From Isoptericola sp. BMS4 (lineage in GTDB: Bacteria > Actinomycetota > Actinomycetes > Actinomycetales > Cellulomonadaceae), in contig NZ_SIRP01000001.1 in assembly GCF_011634835.1 (NCBI RefSeq), forward strand, positions 3,901,748 to 3,965,747: a stretch of DNA of 64,000 nt, in the 5' to 3' direction. This document shows positions 1-8,643 of this stretch, in pieces. Positions within the stretch are counted from its first letter, which is position 1. Each line of letters opens with the position of its first letter. The translations under genes and the position numbers were made by a program. Under the pieces are notes generated by a model. The model did no database searches and was not told the origin of the DNA. It was given only the letters and a program-made list of their open reading frames with translations.

Positions 1-1080
1 GAGGGCCCGGACGCCGTCGGCTGCTGGAGCGGCGTCGCGACGGTGGACGACGGGGTGCCGACACTGGTCTACACGGCGATCCGCGAGACCCCGACCGGCT
101 CGGCGGTCGTGCTCGCGCCCGCCGACGATCCGGCCGACCCGCACCTGGCCTCCTGGACGGCGGAGCCCGCGCCCGTCGAGGAGATGCCGCCCGTGGACGG
201 CATCGACCAGGTGCGCGACCCCTTCCTGTTCCGCGCCGGCGGGCACCGCTGGGCGGTCCAGGGCGCCGGCCTGACGGACGGCACCCCGCTCGTGCTCGTC
301 TACCTCGCCGACGACCTGCACGCGTGGGAGTACCGCGGTGTGCTGGTCGAGGGGCGCCCCGGCTCGACCGCCGCACGGGTCGCCGAGGCCGACGTCTGGG
401 AGTGCCCGCAGCTGGTGGAGACGGGCGACGCCTGGACGCTGGTGGTCTCGCAGTGGCACCGGGACGGGCCACAGCAGCTGTGCGGGGTCGCCGCGCTCGT
501 CGGCGACCTCGACCTGTCCGCCGTCGCCGACGGCGGTGGCCCGCGGTTCGTGCCGGCGTCGGGCGGTCCCGTCGACACGGGCCCCGACTTCTACGCCCCG
601 CAGGTGCTCGCCGAGCCCGGCCGCGGGCTGCTGCTCGGCTGGACGTGGGAGGGCCGCGGCCAGGACGAGGTGGATGCCGCCGGGTGGGCCGGCGCGCTGA
701 CCTTCCCCCGGGAGGTGTCGCTCGACGGCGGCCGCCTCGCGAGCCGTCCCGCGCGAGAGCTGACCGGCCTGCGCCGCGACGTGCTGCACGACGGCACCGT
801 GGCCGGCGGGCTGGACGTCGACACGCCCGCGTTCGAGGTCGAGGCCGCCACGGCCGGCCGGGTCTCGGTGTCGCTGTCGGGGCCGGACGGCGTGCGGCCG
901 GTGTGGTCCGGCGACGTGGCGGCCGGCGGGCGGACACTCGTCGACGGCAGCGTCGTCGAGGTGTTCGCCGGGCCCGTGCCGCACACGCTGCGCGCCTACC
1001 CCGCACGGGGAGAACGCTGGCTCGTCGAGGCGGACGTGCCCGTGGCCGCCTGGCGGCTCGGGCTCCCGGACGCTCGCTGA
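1..1080 (+). CDS. Glycoside hydrolase family 32 (beta-fructosidase/sucrose-6-P hydrolase type), 5' truncated
   Basis: The reading frame is open from base 1 and stops at 1078-1080, so only the last 359 codons are in the window. GH32 enzymes release fructose from sucrose or fructans through a five-bladed propeller followed by a beta-sandwich. Visible landmarks are GCWSG (about nt 19-33), the RDP transition-state motif (nt 214-222), the EC motif with the acid/base Glu (WEC, nt 397-405), and a C-terminal sandwich segment DGSVVEVF. The nucleophile motif (NDPN) must lie before the window. No export signal can be judged. A LacI regulator faces it across a terminator and may control it; that is inference. 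Substrate specificity cannot be settled. Confidence 0.9.
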   Translation, partial: EGPDAVGCWSGVATVDDGVPTLVYTAIRETPTGSAVVLAPADDPADPHLASWTAEPAPVEEMPPVDGIDQVRDPFLFRAGGHRWAVQGAGLTDGTPLVLVYLADDLHAWEYRGVLVEGRPGSTAARVAEADVWECPQLVETGDAWTLVVSQWHRDGPQQLCGVAALVGDLDLSAVADGGGPRFVPASGGPVDTGPDFYAPQVLAEPGRGLLLGWTWEGRGQDEVDAAGWAGALTFPREVSLDGGRLASRPARELTGLRRDVLHDGTVAGGLDVDTPAFEVEAATAGRVSVSLSGPDGVRPVWSGDVAAGGRTLVDGSVVEVFAGPVPHTLRAYPARGERWLVEADVPVAAWRLGLPDAR

Positions 1081-1085
1081 GCACT

Positions 1086-1117
1086 GCGCCCGTCACCCCC
1101 GCGGGGGTGACGGGCGC
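1086..1117. terminator. Bidirectional terminator hairpin
   Basis: Perfect 15-bp stem (GCGCCCGTCACCCCC and its complement) with a 2-nt spacer, placed between the convergent GH32 and lacI-type genes. Symmetry suggests it serves both. Confidence 0.75.
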
Positions 1118-1142
1118 GTCGGCGCTCACGGGCGTGCGGCGG

Positions 1143-2201
1143 TCAGCAGGGCGGCGGCGCGACCGACTCCCGTTCCACGAGGTCGCAGGGCACGAGCACC
1201 CGTTCGCGCAGAGGCGTCTCGTCCCCGGTGGCGACGGCGTCGAGCACCATCTCCGCCGCGACGGCGCCGATGCGGGCGTGCGGCAGCGCGACCGTCGTCA
1301 GCGGCGGCACCGCGCGCGACGCGATCCGCTCCTCGTCGTCGTAGCCCACCAGGGTGAGGTCCTGCGGGACGCGCAGCCCGAGCCGCGTCGCGGCGAGCGC
1401 CACCCCCAGGGCGAGGCGGTCGTTCGCGCACAGGATCGCCGTCGGACGGTCGGGGCGCTCCAGCAGGCGGGACGCCACGTGGTAGCCGGTGTCGATGTCC
1501 CACCCGACGCGCTGGACGCGCGACTCCCCCGCGACACGGGTCGACCCCGCCCCGTCGCCGAGCACCTCGGCCAGGGCGCGCTCGAAGCCCTCGACGCGCC
1601 GCGCCACGGCCGGCACCGGCGGGCGCCCGGGCGGCTCCGACCCGGCGAGGTACGTCACGTCCCGGTGCCCGGCGTCGAGGACCGCGCGGGTCGCCGCGTG
1701 CTGGCCGCCGACCTCGTCGGGCACGATGCCGGCACCGCGCTCGTCGAAGCAGTTGGCCAGCACGGTCGGCAGCTCGGCCATGGCGCCGGGGACCGTCGTG
1801 GGTCGCATCGACATCGCCGCGTACACGAAGGCGTCCACCTGCCGCGCCCGGAGCAGCCGCACCGCCTCGTCCTCGCGCTCGAGGTCCGAGCCCGTGTCCA
1901 TGAGGAAGAGCAGGTAGCCGCGCTCGAGGGCCGCGTCGCGGGCGCCCTGGACGAGCCGCCCCCCGAACGGCGAGGTCGCGATCTCGTCGGCGACCAGCCC
2001 GACGGTCGCGGTGCGCTGCCGGCGCAGGCTCACCGCGGACGCGTTCGGCCGGTAGCCCAGCTCGGCGGCCGCGGCGCGGACCCGCCGCTGGTTCTCCTCC
2101 GAGATGTTGCCGCCTGCTCGGCCGTTGAGCACCAGGGACACGGCGCTGCGGGAGACCCCCGCGTGCCGCGCCACGTCGGCCGACGTCACCTGCCGCTGCA
2201 T
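1143..2201 (-). CDS. LacI-family transcriptional regulator
   Basis: 352 aa, the usual LacI-family length. An N-terminal helix-turn-helix (VTSADVARHAGVSRSAVSL, from residue 5) is followed by the hinge region NISEENQRRVRAAA and a periplasmic-binding-protein-like sensor domain. The ATG is preceded by a strong Shine-Dalgarno (GAAGGAGGG). It is convergent with the GH32 gene, so sucrose or fructan control is a reasonable guess, but the effector cannot be read from sequence. A TGACACGTGTGA near-palindrome with a central CG, the hallmark of LacI-type operators, lies 25-36 nt upstream of its start and suggests autoregulation. Confidence 0.9.
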   Translation of the reverse strand: MQRQVTSADVARHAGVSRSAVSLVLNGRAGGNISEENQRRVRAAAAELGYRPNASAVSLRRQRTATVGLVADEIATSPFGGRLVQGARDAALERGYLLFLMDTGSDLEREDEAVRLLRARQVDAFVYAAMSMRPTTVPGAMAELPTVLANCFDERGAGIVPDEVGGQHAATRAVLDAGHRDVTYLAGSEPPGRPPVPAVARRVEGFERALAEVLGDGAGSTRVAGESRVQRVGWDIDTGYHVASRLLERPDRPTAILCANDRLALGVALAATRLGLRVPQDLTLVGYDDEERIASRAVPPLTTVALPHARIGAVAAEMVLDAVATGDETPLRERVLVPCDLVERESVAPPPC

Positions 2202-2225
2202 CGCCCTCCTTCACCCGTCCTCACA

Positions 2226-2254
2226 TCACACGTGTCACCCTGGCCGCAGCCTAT
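2226..2254 (-). promoter_or_regulatory. Promoter and candidate autoregulatory operator of the lacI-type gene
   Basis: On the minus strand a -10-like TAGGCT (2249-2254) is followed about 12 nt later by TGACACGTGTGA (2226-2237), a 12-nt near-palindrome (10 of 12 positions) centred on CG. A LacI-type protein bound there would sit just after the predicted start of transcription. No convincing -35 was seen. Confidence 0.45.
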
Positions 2255-2275
2255 CCACCGCCACCCGCCCGGAGC

Positions 2276-2337
2276 GCTGTGGGTACGAAGATGGCGTGGT
2301 CTCGGGGCCGAGACCACGCCATCTTCGTACCCACAGC
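2276..2337. repeat. Palindromic element family A, copy 1
   Basis: Perfect palindrome with 30-bp arms (2276-2305 and 2308-2337) and a 2-nt spacer. The outer arm begins GCTGTGGGTAC. It lies between the groEL terminator and the lacI-type promoter, where a terminator for groEL is already present. A second copy at 16901-16964 shares the outer sequence and an inner TGGCGTGG block but differs elsewhere, while each copy remains self-complementary. Confidence 0.85.
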
Positions 2338-2346
2338 ACGGGGGGG

Positions 2347-2394
2347 TGACGACGGCGGCCCGCCGCTCCCCGAGGGAGCGACGGGCCGTCGTCA
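2347..2394 (-). terminator. groEL terminator
   Basis: Inverted repeat with 24-nt (2347-2370) and 21-nt (2374-2394) arms, pairing except for a 3-nt bulge and one mismatch, and a 3-nt loop. It lies 30 nt beyond the groEL stop codon. Confidence 0.7.
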
Positions 2395-2423
2395 GCGCTG
2401 GCGCGCGGGTCCTGATCCGTGGA

Positions 2424-4130
<1,707 letters not shown>

Positions 4131-4208
4131 TCACGCACGCGCGGGGGGCCTCACCTGTCGACCCGAGTACTTCCACGCCCGACCGTCGCGCCCGCCGCCC
4201 GAGGGCGA

Positions 4209-4235
4209 CTGTCACTCGACGGTCGAGAGTGCTAA
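4209..4235 (-). promoter_or_regulatory. CIRCE operator 2 of groEL
   Basis: On the minus strand TTAGCACTC, a 9-nt spacer, then GAGTGACAG. The left arm matches the HrcA operator (TTAGCACTC-N9-GAGTGCTAA) exactly and the right arm is degenerate. It lies downstream of the predicted -10, where bound HrcA would block early elongation. Confidence 0.85.
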
Positions 4236-4238
4236 GCC

Positions 4239-4268
4239 ATTATTGGCACTCTCGGCATGAGAGTGCAA
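4239..4268 (-). promoter_or_regulatory. groEL promoter between two CIRCE sites
   Basis: On the minus strand TTGCAC (4263-4268) is separated by 18 nt from AATAAT (4239-4244). The -35 lies inside CIRCE 1 and the -10 just before CIRCE 2. The 370 bases from 4053 to 4422 hold only this control region, a groEL leader and the cspA terminator; no further gene was seen there. Confidence 0.6.
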
Positions 4269-4269
4269 G
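4243..4269 (-). promoter_or_regulatory. CIRCE operator 1 of groEL
   Basis: On the minus strand CTTGCACTC, a 9-nt spacer, then GAGTGCCAA, a good match to the HrcA consensus TTAGCACTC-N9-GAGTGCTAA. It overlaps the predicted -35. Confidence 0.85.
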
Positions 4270-4368
4270 ACGTTCGCCCACGGCGTGACCGCGCCCCGGG
4301 CGGCCCGGGGCGGGGGCGGGCGATGAGGGCCCCACGACACGAGGGCGGGCCGGTCCGGGGACGACGAA

Positions 4369-4410
4369 GGCCGGTGCCGCGACGCGTCCGCGCGTCACCG
4401 GCACCGGCCT
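4369..4410 (-). terminator. cspA terminator
   Basis: Nested inverted repeat: outer 11-bp stem AGGCCGGTGCC (4369-4379 with 4400-4410) and inner 6-bp stem GACGCG around a TCCG loop. It lies 12 nt past the cold-shock gene stop. Confidence 0.7.
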
Positions 4411-4422
4411 CCCACCGGACCC

Positions 4423-4626
4423 TCAGAGGGGACGGACCTGCTCCGCCTGCGGCCCCTTCTGCCCCTGCCCGACCTCGAACTCGACCTGCTGACCCTCGTC
4501 GAGGGTGCGGTACCCGTCGGACTGGATGGCGCTGTAGTGGACGAACAGGTCCTGGCCGCCCGCGACCGGGGTGATGAACCCGTACCCCTTCTCCGCGTTG
4601 AACCACTTGACGGTGCCCTGGGCCAT
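4423..4626 (-). CDS. cspA: Cold-shock protein (CspA family)
   Basis: 67 aa, a single cold-shock domain. It binds single-stranded nucleic acid and acts as an RNA chaperone. RNP1-like KGYGFI and RNP2-like LFVHYSAI are both present, after the typical start [11 protein letters not shown] longer in-frame reading exists, but the ATG at 4626 has an AAGGAGAGG ribosome site and gives the standard family length. It is a single-gene unit with its own terminator. Confidence 0.95.
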   Translation of the reverse strand: MAQGTVKWFNAEKGYGFITPVAGGQDLFVHYSAIQSDGYRTLDEGQQVEFEVGQGQKGPQAEQVRPL

Positions 4627-4772
4627 GTACCTCTCCTTGTGCATCTTCGCCCGCAGGGCCGGCGCCCTACGGTGCCGCGAGCCTAGTGGCGCGCGTCGCA
4701 CCGAGGGAAGGACTTGTGTCCGGAGTGTCGGATATGACCGTTCCGTTGCTCATTCCTCGGGACGGCCGGGAA

Positions 4773-5468
4773 TCACTCGGCGACGGCAAGCTCTTCGTTG
4801 ACGACGACGATCACGTCGCCGTCCCCGAGCGCCTGCTCGGAGGTCTCCTCGGCCGGGACGCCCAGGATCGCCGCCACCGCCGCCGCCGTGTCCTCGCGGC
4901 CCGCCACGTACCAGACGACGTTCGCCGTCTGGCCCGAGTCGTCCGGGTAGTTGTCGGCCTGCACCGTCGTGAAGCCCTGCGCCTCGAGAGCCTCGGCGCC
5001 GCGGCCGGCCTCGCCGCTGGGCCCGCCGTCGTTCAGCACGCGCACGTACGCGCTGGTGTCGGCGGCGTCCACGAGCGCGGCGACGTCCTGGGACGGCTCC
5101 TCGCTCGCGTCGTCGGACGGCTCCTCGCTCGACTCCTCGGACGGTTCGTCCGCGGGCTCCTCGGAGGTCTCGTCGGACGCGCCCTCGTCGGTCGCCCCGT
5201 CGGTGGCCTCGTCACCCGAGCCGGAGCCCTCGTCGCCGGCCGCCGCGCCGCCGCTCTGCTCCGCGGCGGGGGGCGTGGAAGGCTCTCCGTCCCGCGACAG
5301 GAAGGTCACCGCTCCGACGGCGACACCACCGCAGATCACGATCACCAGGAGGAACGGCCACACCGAGCTCCACCCGCTGCGCGGCTCGCGATGCACGCCG
5401 ACCGGCGTGCCCTCGGGCCCGCGGACGTCGAACTCGTCTGGCGGGTAGGAGTAATGGCTCTTGCTCAC
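4773..5468 (-). CDS. Membrane-anchored LytR C-terminal-domain protein
   Basis: 231 aa. A short cytoplasmic N-terminus is followed by one membrane helix (about residues 37-57, WPFLLVIVICGGVAVGAV), an acidic Ser/Glu/Asp-rich linker of about 80 residues, and a C-terminal LytR_C-type domain (VRVLNDGG onward). Such domains accompany LytR-CpsA-Psr cell-wall ligases, but no ligase domain is present, so its role is unknown beyond being cell-envelope associated. The GTG start lies 7 nt after a TACCCT hexamer (minus strand, 5476-5481), which suggests a leaderless transcript. Confidence 0.75.
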   Translation of the reverse strand: MSKSHYSYPPDEFDVRGPEGTPVGVHREPRSGWSSVWPFLLVIVICGGVAVGAVTFLSRDGEPSTPPAAEQSGGAAAGDEGSGSGDEATDGATDEGASDETSEEPADEPSEESSEEPSDDASEEPSQDVAALVDAADTSAYVRVLNDGGPSGEAGRGAEALEAQGFTTVQADNYPDDSGQTANVVWYVAGREDTAAAVAAILGVPAEETSEQALGDGDVIVVVNEELAVAE

Positions 5469-5531
5469 GGCGGACAGGGTAGCCGCTCTGCCTGCCGCGA
5501 AGTCCAGGCCCTCTCCAACCGGGGCCGGAAA

Positions 5532-5888
5532 TCAGCCCTGTCCGGACGCCCTGTCGTCGGACAGGCGCCGCGCCGACCGGGCGCGCTGACGGCTCGACCG
5601 CATCCGTCGCAGCCGCTTGACCAGCATCGGGTCGTGCTCGAGCGCCGCCGGGGAGTCGAGCAGCGCGTTGAGCACCTGGTAGTAACGCGTCGCGGACATG
5701 TCGAACAGCTCACGGACCGCCTGCTCCTTGGCGCCCGCGTACTTCCACCACTGGCGCTCGAAGGCGAGGATCTCGCGGTCCCTGTCCGAGAGCTCGCCCG
5801 CCCCGTCGCCCGCGGCAGGCGCGTCCGTCGTCGTGCCGGACGCCGACTCGGGGTCCGGCTGGACCTCCTGGACCAGCATCTCGCTCAT
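5532..5888 (-). CDS. DUF3263 domain protein
   Basis: 118 aa from the ATG at 5888. The core LSDRDREILAFERQWWK... through the RLRRMR segment matches the actinobacterial DUF3263 family: a small, basic, helix-rich protein whose pattern suggests a DNA-binding helix-turn-helix. A 24-residue in-frame upstream extension exists but is arginine-rich and lacks a ribosome site. It is divergent from ung, 92 nt away. Function unknown. Confidence 0.75.
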   Translation of the reverse strand: MSEMLVQEVQPDPESASGTTTDAPAAGDGAGELSDRDREILAFERQWWKYAGAKEQAVRELFDMSATRYYQVLNALLDSPAALEHDPMLVKRLRRMRSSRQRARSARRLSDDRASGQG

Positions 5889-5980
5889 GACGTCCCAGTA
5901 TGCGCGACCCACCGCCCAGGACCGACGACGCCGCCGGGCGTGCCGCAAGTCCGGCGGGTCGGTGCGCTAGCGTCGCGGAC

Positions 5981-6682
5981 GTGGACACGACGACGGCCGG
6001 CCCGAGCACCCGCCCACCCCTCGAGACGGTGATGGCGCCCGACTGGGCGGCCGCGCTGTCCCACGTCGAGCCGCAGATCCACGCGATGGGCGACTTCCTG
6101 CGCGCGGAGGTCGCCGCCGGCCGCACCTACCTGCCCGACGGGCAGAACGTCTTCGCCGCCTTCCGCCGGCCGCTCGCGGACGTCCGGGTGCTCGTCGTCG
6201 GCCAGGACCCGTACCCCACCCCGGGCCACCCCATGGGTATGTCCTTCTCCGTGCAGCCGCAGGTGCGGCCGCTGCCGAAGTCGCTCGTCAACATCTTCAC
6301 CGAGCTCGCCGAGGACGTCGGCGCCCCGCCGCCGACCACCGGGGACCTGTCCCCGTGGGCCGACCAGGGCGTCATGCTGCTCAACCGGGTCCTCACGGTC
6401 CGCCCCGGCGCGCCCGCCTCGCACCGGGGCAAGGGCTGGGAGCAGGTCACCGAGGCCGCCATCAAGGCGCTGGTGGCGCGCGGCGGCCCGCTGGTCGCGA
6501 TCCTATGGGGCCGCGACGCGTCGTCGCTCAAGCCGTGGCTCGGCGACGTGCCCTGCGTGGAGAGCCCCCACCCCAGTCCGCTGTCCGCGTACCGCGGCTT
6601 CTTCGGCTCGCGCCCGTTCTCCCGGGTGAACGCGCTGCTCGAGCAACAGGGCGCGGCCCCGGTCGACTGGCACCTGCCCTGA
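5981..6682 (+). CDS. ung: Uracil-DNA glycosylase, family 1
   Basis: 233 aa from GTG 5981. It excises uracil from DNA as the first step of base-excision repair. The water-activating loop [10 protein letters not shown] (catalytic Asp), the [11 protein letters not shown] segment and the leucine-loop [14 protein letters not shown] are intact. The GTG start lies exactly 7 nt after a TAGCGT hexamer (5968-5973) with no Shine-Dalgarno, so the mRNA is probably leaderless. An ATG 17 codons further in (6032) is the main alternative start. Confidence 0.95.
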   Translation: MDTTTAGPSTRPPLETVMAPDWAAALSHVEPQIHAMGDFLRAEVAAGRTYLPDGQNVFAAFRRPLADVRVLVVGQDPYPTPGHPMGMSFSVQPQVRPLPKSLVNIFTELAEDVGAPPPTTGDLSPWADQGVMLLNRVLTVRPGAPASHRGKGWEQVTEAAIKALVARGGPLVAILWGRDASSLKPWLGDVPCVESPHPSPLSAYRGFFGSRPFSRVNALLEQQGAAPVDWHLP

Positions 6683-6732
6683 CCTCTCGTCGCCCCGAGC
6701 AACCCCCGCCGCGGCGGGGGCACAATGACGAG

Positions 6733-7611
6733 GTGACCACGCAGGCACCCGCAGAGCACCCCGACGGCACCACTCCCACGGCCCCGCGCTGGACGCGGTA
6801 CGTCGCCATCGGCGACTCCTTCACCGAGGGCCTCTGGGACCCTTACCCGCTCGACGACGGGACCCCCGCGCCCGCCGGCACCGAGTCCACCGCGACGCAG
6901 CGCGGGTGGGCCGACCGCCTCGCCGACGCCCTGTCCGCCCGACGCACCGCCGCCGGCGCGGCGCCGCTGCAATACGCGAACCTCGCCATCCGCGGCCGCC
7001 TGCTGCACCACATCCTCGACGAGCAGGTCGACGTCGCCCTGGCGGCGAAGCCCGACCTGATCTCCCTCGTCGGCGGCGGCAACGACATCCTGCGGCCGCA
7101 GGCCGACATCGACGTGCTCTCCGCCGAGCTCGAAGGGGCCGTGGCGACGATCCGAGCCGCGGGCACCGACGTGCTGATGGGCACGGGATTCAAGGCCGAC
7201 GGGGCGCTGAGCTGGACGCGCGGCCGCGTCGGCCAGTACAACGCGAACATCTGGACGATCGCCCGGCGCCACGGGGCCCACGTGCTCGACCTGTGGGGCC
7301 TGGATCCGCTGTTCGACCTGCGCATGTGGTCGGACGACCGGATCCACCTGACGCCGGAGGGACACCGCCGCGTGGCCGACGCCGCCCTGGTCGGCCTGGG
7401 CCTCGCGCCCGAGGACGACACGTACGGCACCCCCCTCGACCCGACGCCGCCGCTGGCGCTCGTCGAGCGCGCGAAGGCGAACACCAAGTGGGCCCGCACG
7501 CACGTGGTGCCGTGGGTCCAGCGCCGGATCAGGCACGTCTCCAGCGGGGACGGGCTCTCCCCCAAATGGCCGACGCCGATCGCCTGGCCGCCGTCGGACC
7601 GCACGGACTGA
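6733..7611 (+). CDS. SGNH/GDSL-type hydrolase
   Basis: 292 aa from GTG 6733. SGNH hydrolases are serine esterases or lipases. Block I GDSFTEG, the block III GGGND and the C-terminal DRIHLTPEGH (Asp and His of the triad) are present. There is no signal peptide, so it is probably cytosolic; the substrate is unknown. A CACAAT hexamer ends 6 nt before the start, suggesting leaderless transcription. It follows ung on the same strand with a 50-nt gap. tRNA-Thr lies immediately downstream on the other strand. Confidence 0.85.
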   Translation: MTTQAPAEHPDGTTPTAPRWTRYVAIGDSFTEGLWDPYPLDDGTPAPAGTESTATQRGWADRLADALSARRTAAGAAPLQYANLAIRGRLLHHILDEQVDVALAAKPDLISLVGGGNDILRPQADIDVLSAELEGAVATIRAAGTDVLMGTGFKADGALSWTRGRVGQYNANIWTIARRHGAHVLDLWGLDPLFDLRMWSDDRIHLTPEGHRRVADAALVGLGLAPEDDTYGTPLDPTPPLALVERAKANTKWARTHVVPWVQRRIRHVSSGDGLSPKWPTPIAWPPSDRTD

Positions 7612-7625
7612 GCCGTCGGTCGGGA

Positions 7626-7701
7626 TGGAGCCGCCTGCCGGATTCGAACCGGCGACCGTTCGCTTACAAGGCGAGTGCTCTACCAGCTGAGCTAAGGCGG
7701 C
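7626..7701 (-). tRNA. tRNA-Thr (anticodon UGU), CCA encoded
   Basis: The minus-strand cloverleaf is complete: acceptor GCCGCCT/AGGCGGC, D-arm with AGCTGGTA, anticodon loop CTTGTAA (anticodon TGT, reading ACA), T-loop TTCGAAT, discriminator T and an encoded CCA. It marks the left side of a lower-G+C patch, but that patch lies on its 5' side. Confidence 0.97.
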
Positions 7702-7820
7702 GGAAGCGCGGCCCAGCCTACCCGGTCACCTGCGGTGCCGGGCGGCCGGGCCGCGCTCCGGTGCGGGAGGGCGGGCTCAGCCCTCGGATCCGCCGGTGAC
7801 GGCGTCCAGTGCGCTACGTG

Positions 7821-7878
7821 TTGCACATCACGAGGTGGCTTGTAGTGTAACGATTCACAGGGGGCAACCACCTCGTGA
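7821..7878 (+). promoter_or_regulatory. Promoter flanked by an 11-bp inverted repeat
   Basis: TTGCAC (7821-7826), 16 nt, TAGTGT (7843-7848) form a plausible promoter for the small secreted genes. A perfect inverted repeat, TCACGAGGTGG (7828-7838) and its complement (7868-7878), brackets the -10. The left copy sits in the promoter spacer and the right copy touches the GAAGGAG ribosome site before the ATG at 7890. It could be a repressor operator pair or, if transcription starts further upstream, a hairpin that hides the ribosome site. Confidence 0.55.
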
Positions 7879-7889
7879 AGGAGTAGTAA

Positions 7890-8219
7890 ATGGTGCACGC
7901 ACGACAGCGGATCGCAATACTCACCGCCGTATTCATACTGTCCCTCGGGTTTATCGCCATCGCACCGACCGCAACGGCCCCTTCTGCCGAGGCCAAGAAC
8001 GTCTGTGGCCAAGCAGATTTCCAGCGCGACGGGCTATACAACGGGTACATCACCCACTCGTGCGATGGCGGCACTACTGTCACATACAAGATCAGCTGCG
8101 TAGGACCAGACGTACAGTACACGCACTACTTTGGACCTGCTGGCGAGTCCACGCGTTTTCGAGTCTCATGCGGGCAAGCAAATCCGATCATCGGCCTGAG
8201 CACCTACGTGTTTGTGTGA
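7890..8219 (+). CDS. Small secreted four-cysteine protein, unknown family (paralogue 1)
   Basis: 109 aa. A Sec signal peptide (basic MVHARQR, hydrophobic core ILTAVFILSLGFIAIA, cleavage near AEA-KN) precedes a mature domain of about 74 residues with four cysteines in the pattern NVCG...THSC...ISC...VSCG. The next gene encodes a clear paralogue with matching cysteines and a shared ending of the form G(L/V)S(T)Y.V. The ATG has GAAGGAG 6 nt upstream. G+C is visibly lower than the surroundings (about 57-62% in two counted 60-base lines). No known function is recognised; a disulfide-bonded beta-rich extracellular protein is likely. Confidence 0.7.
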   Translation: MVHARQRIAILTAVFILSLGFIAIAPTATAPSAEAKNVCGQADFQRDGLYNGYITHSCDGGTTVTYKISCVGPDVQYTHYFGPAGESTRFRVSCGQANPIIGLSTYVFV

Positions 8220-8230
8220 CTGGAGAAGAT

Positions 8231-8533
8231 ATGAAGACGATCAGAATCGCACTGGCCGGACTCTTCGCATTGGGGACCCTGGCTGTAGCCCAACCAGCAA
8301 ATGCGGCATCTCTATCGTGCGGCCCCGCGGCACTTGACAACTTCAACGGGCAGGATTACGTGGTCCACTCGTGCTCCGGAAGCGGCACGGTGCGCTACAC
8401 AGTCAAGTGCACTCCTGGAACTGACGCCATATTCTCCAAGAAGTGGACGGCGCCTGGCGGCAGCCAACTCTTTCCGTTCAGTTGCGGATGGGGAGCAATC
8501 ATTGGACCTGTTTCCTACGAGGTCATCGGCTAG
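8231..8533 (+). CDS. Small secreted four-cysteine protein, unknown family (paralogue 2)
   Basis: 100 aa, starting 11 nt after paralogue 1, so co-transcribed. The signal peptide MKTIRIALAGLFALGTLAVA ends near NA-ASLSCG. The mature part aligns with paralogue 1: SCG, then VHSCSGSGTVRY, then TVKC, a proline/glycine loop, FSCG, then IIGPVSYEVIG. All four cysteines correspond. The ribosome site is GGAGAAG. Function unknown. The pairing of two diverged copies in a patch of atypical composition suggests horizontal acquisition and perhaps secretion of a toxin-like or surface-active protein; that is inference. Confidence 0.7.
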   Translation: MKTIRIALAGLFALGTLAVAQPANAASLSCGPAALDNFNGQDYVVHSCSGSGTVRYTVKCTPGTDAIFSKKWTAPGGSQLFPFSCGWGAIIGPVSYEVIG

Positions 8534-8544
8534 CTGCTGAAGCG

Positions 8545-8609
8545 AATCAGGGCACGGGACCCTTCGGCCTCCCACTTTGGGAGCTTACCGAAGCGTTCCG
8601 TGCCCTGAT
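8545..8609. terminator. Compound hairpin between convergent genes
   Basis: Three stacked stems: ATCAGGGCACGG with its complement, CTTCGG with CCGAAG, and CTCCC with GGGAG. It follows the second small secreted gene and faces the end of the DsbA-like gene, so it probably terminates both. Confidence 0.6.
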
Positions 8610-8643
8610 CTGCGACCCACGGCATTCAAGAGTCTTCTCTAAC

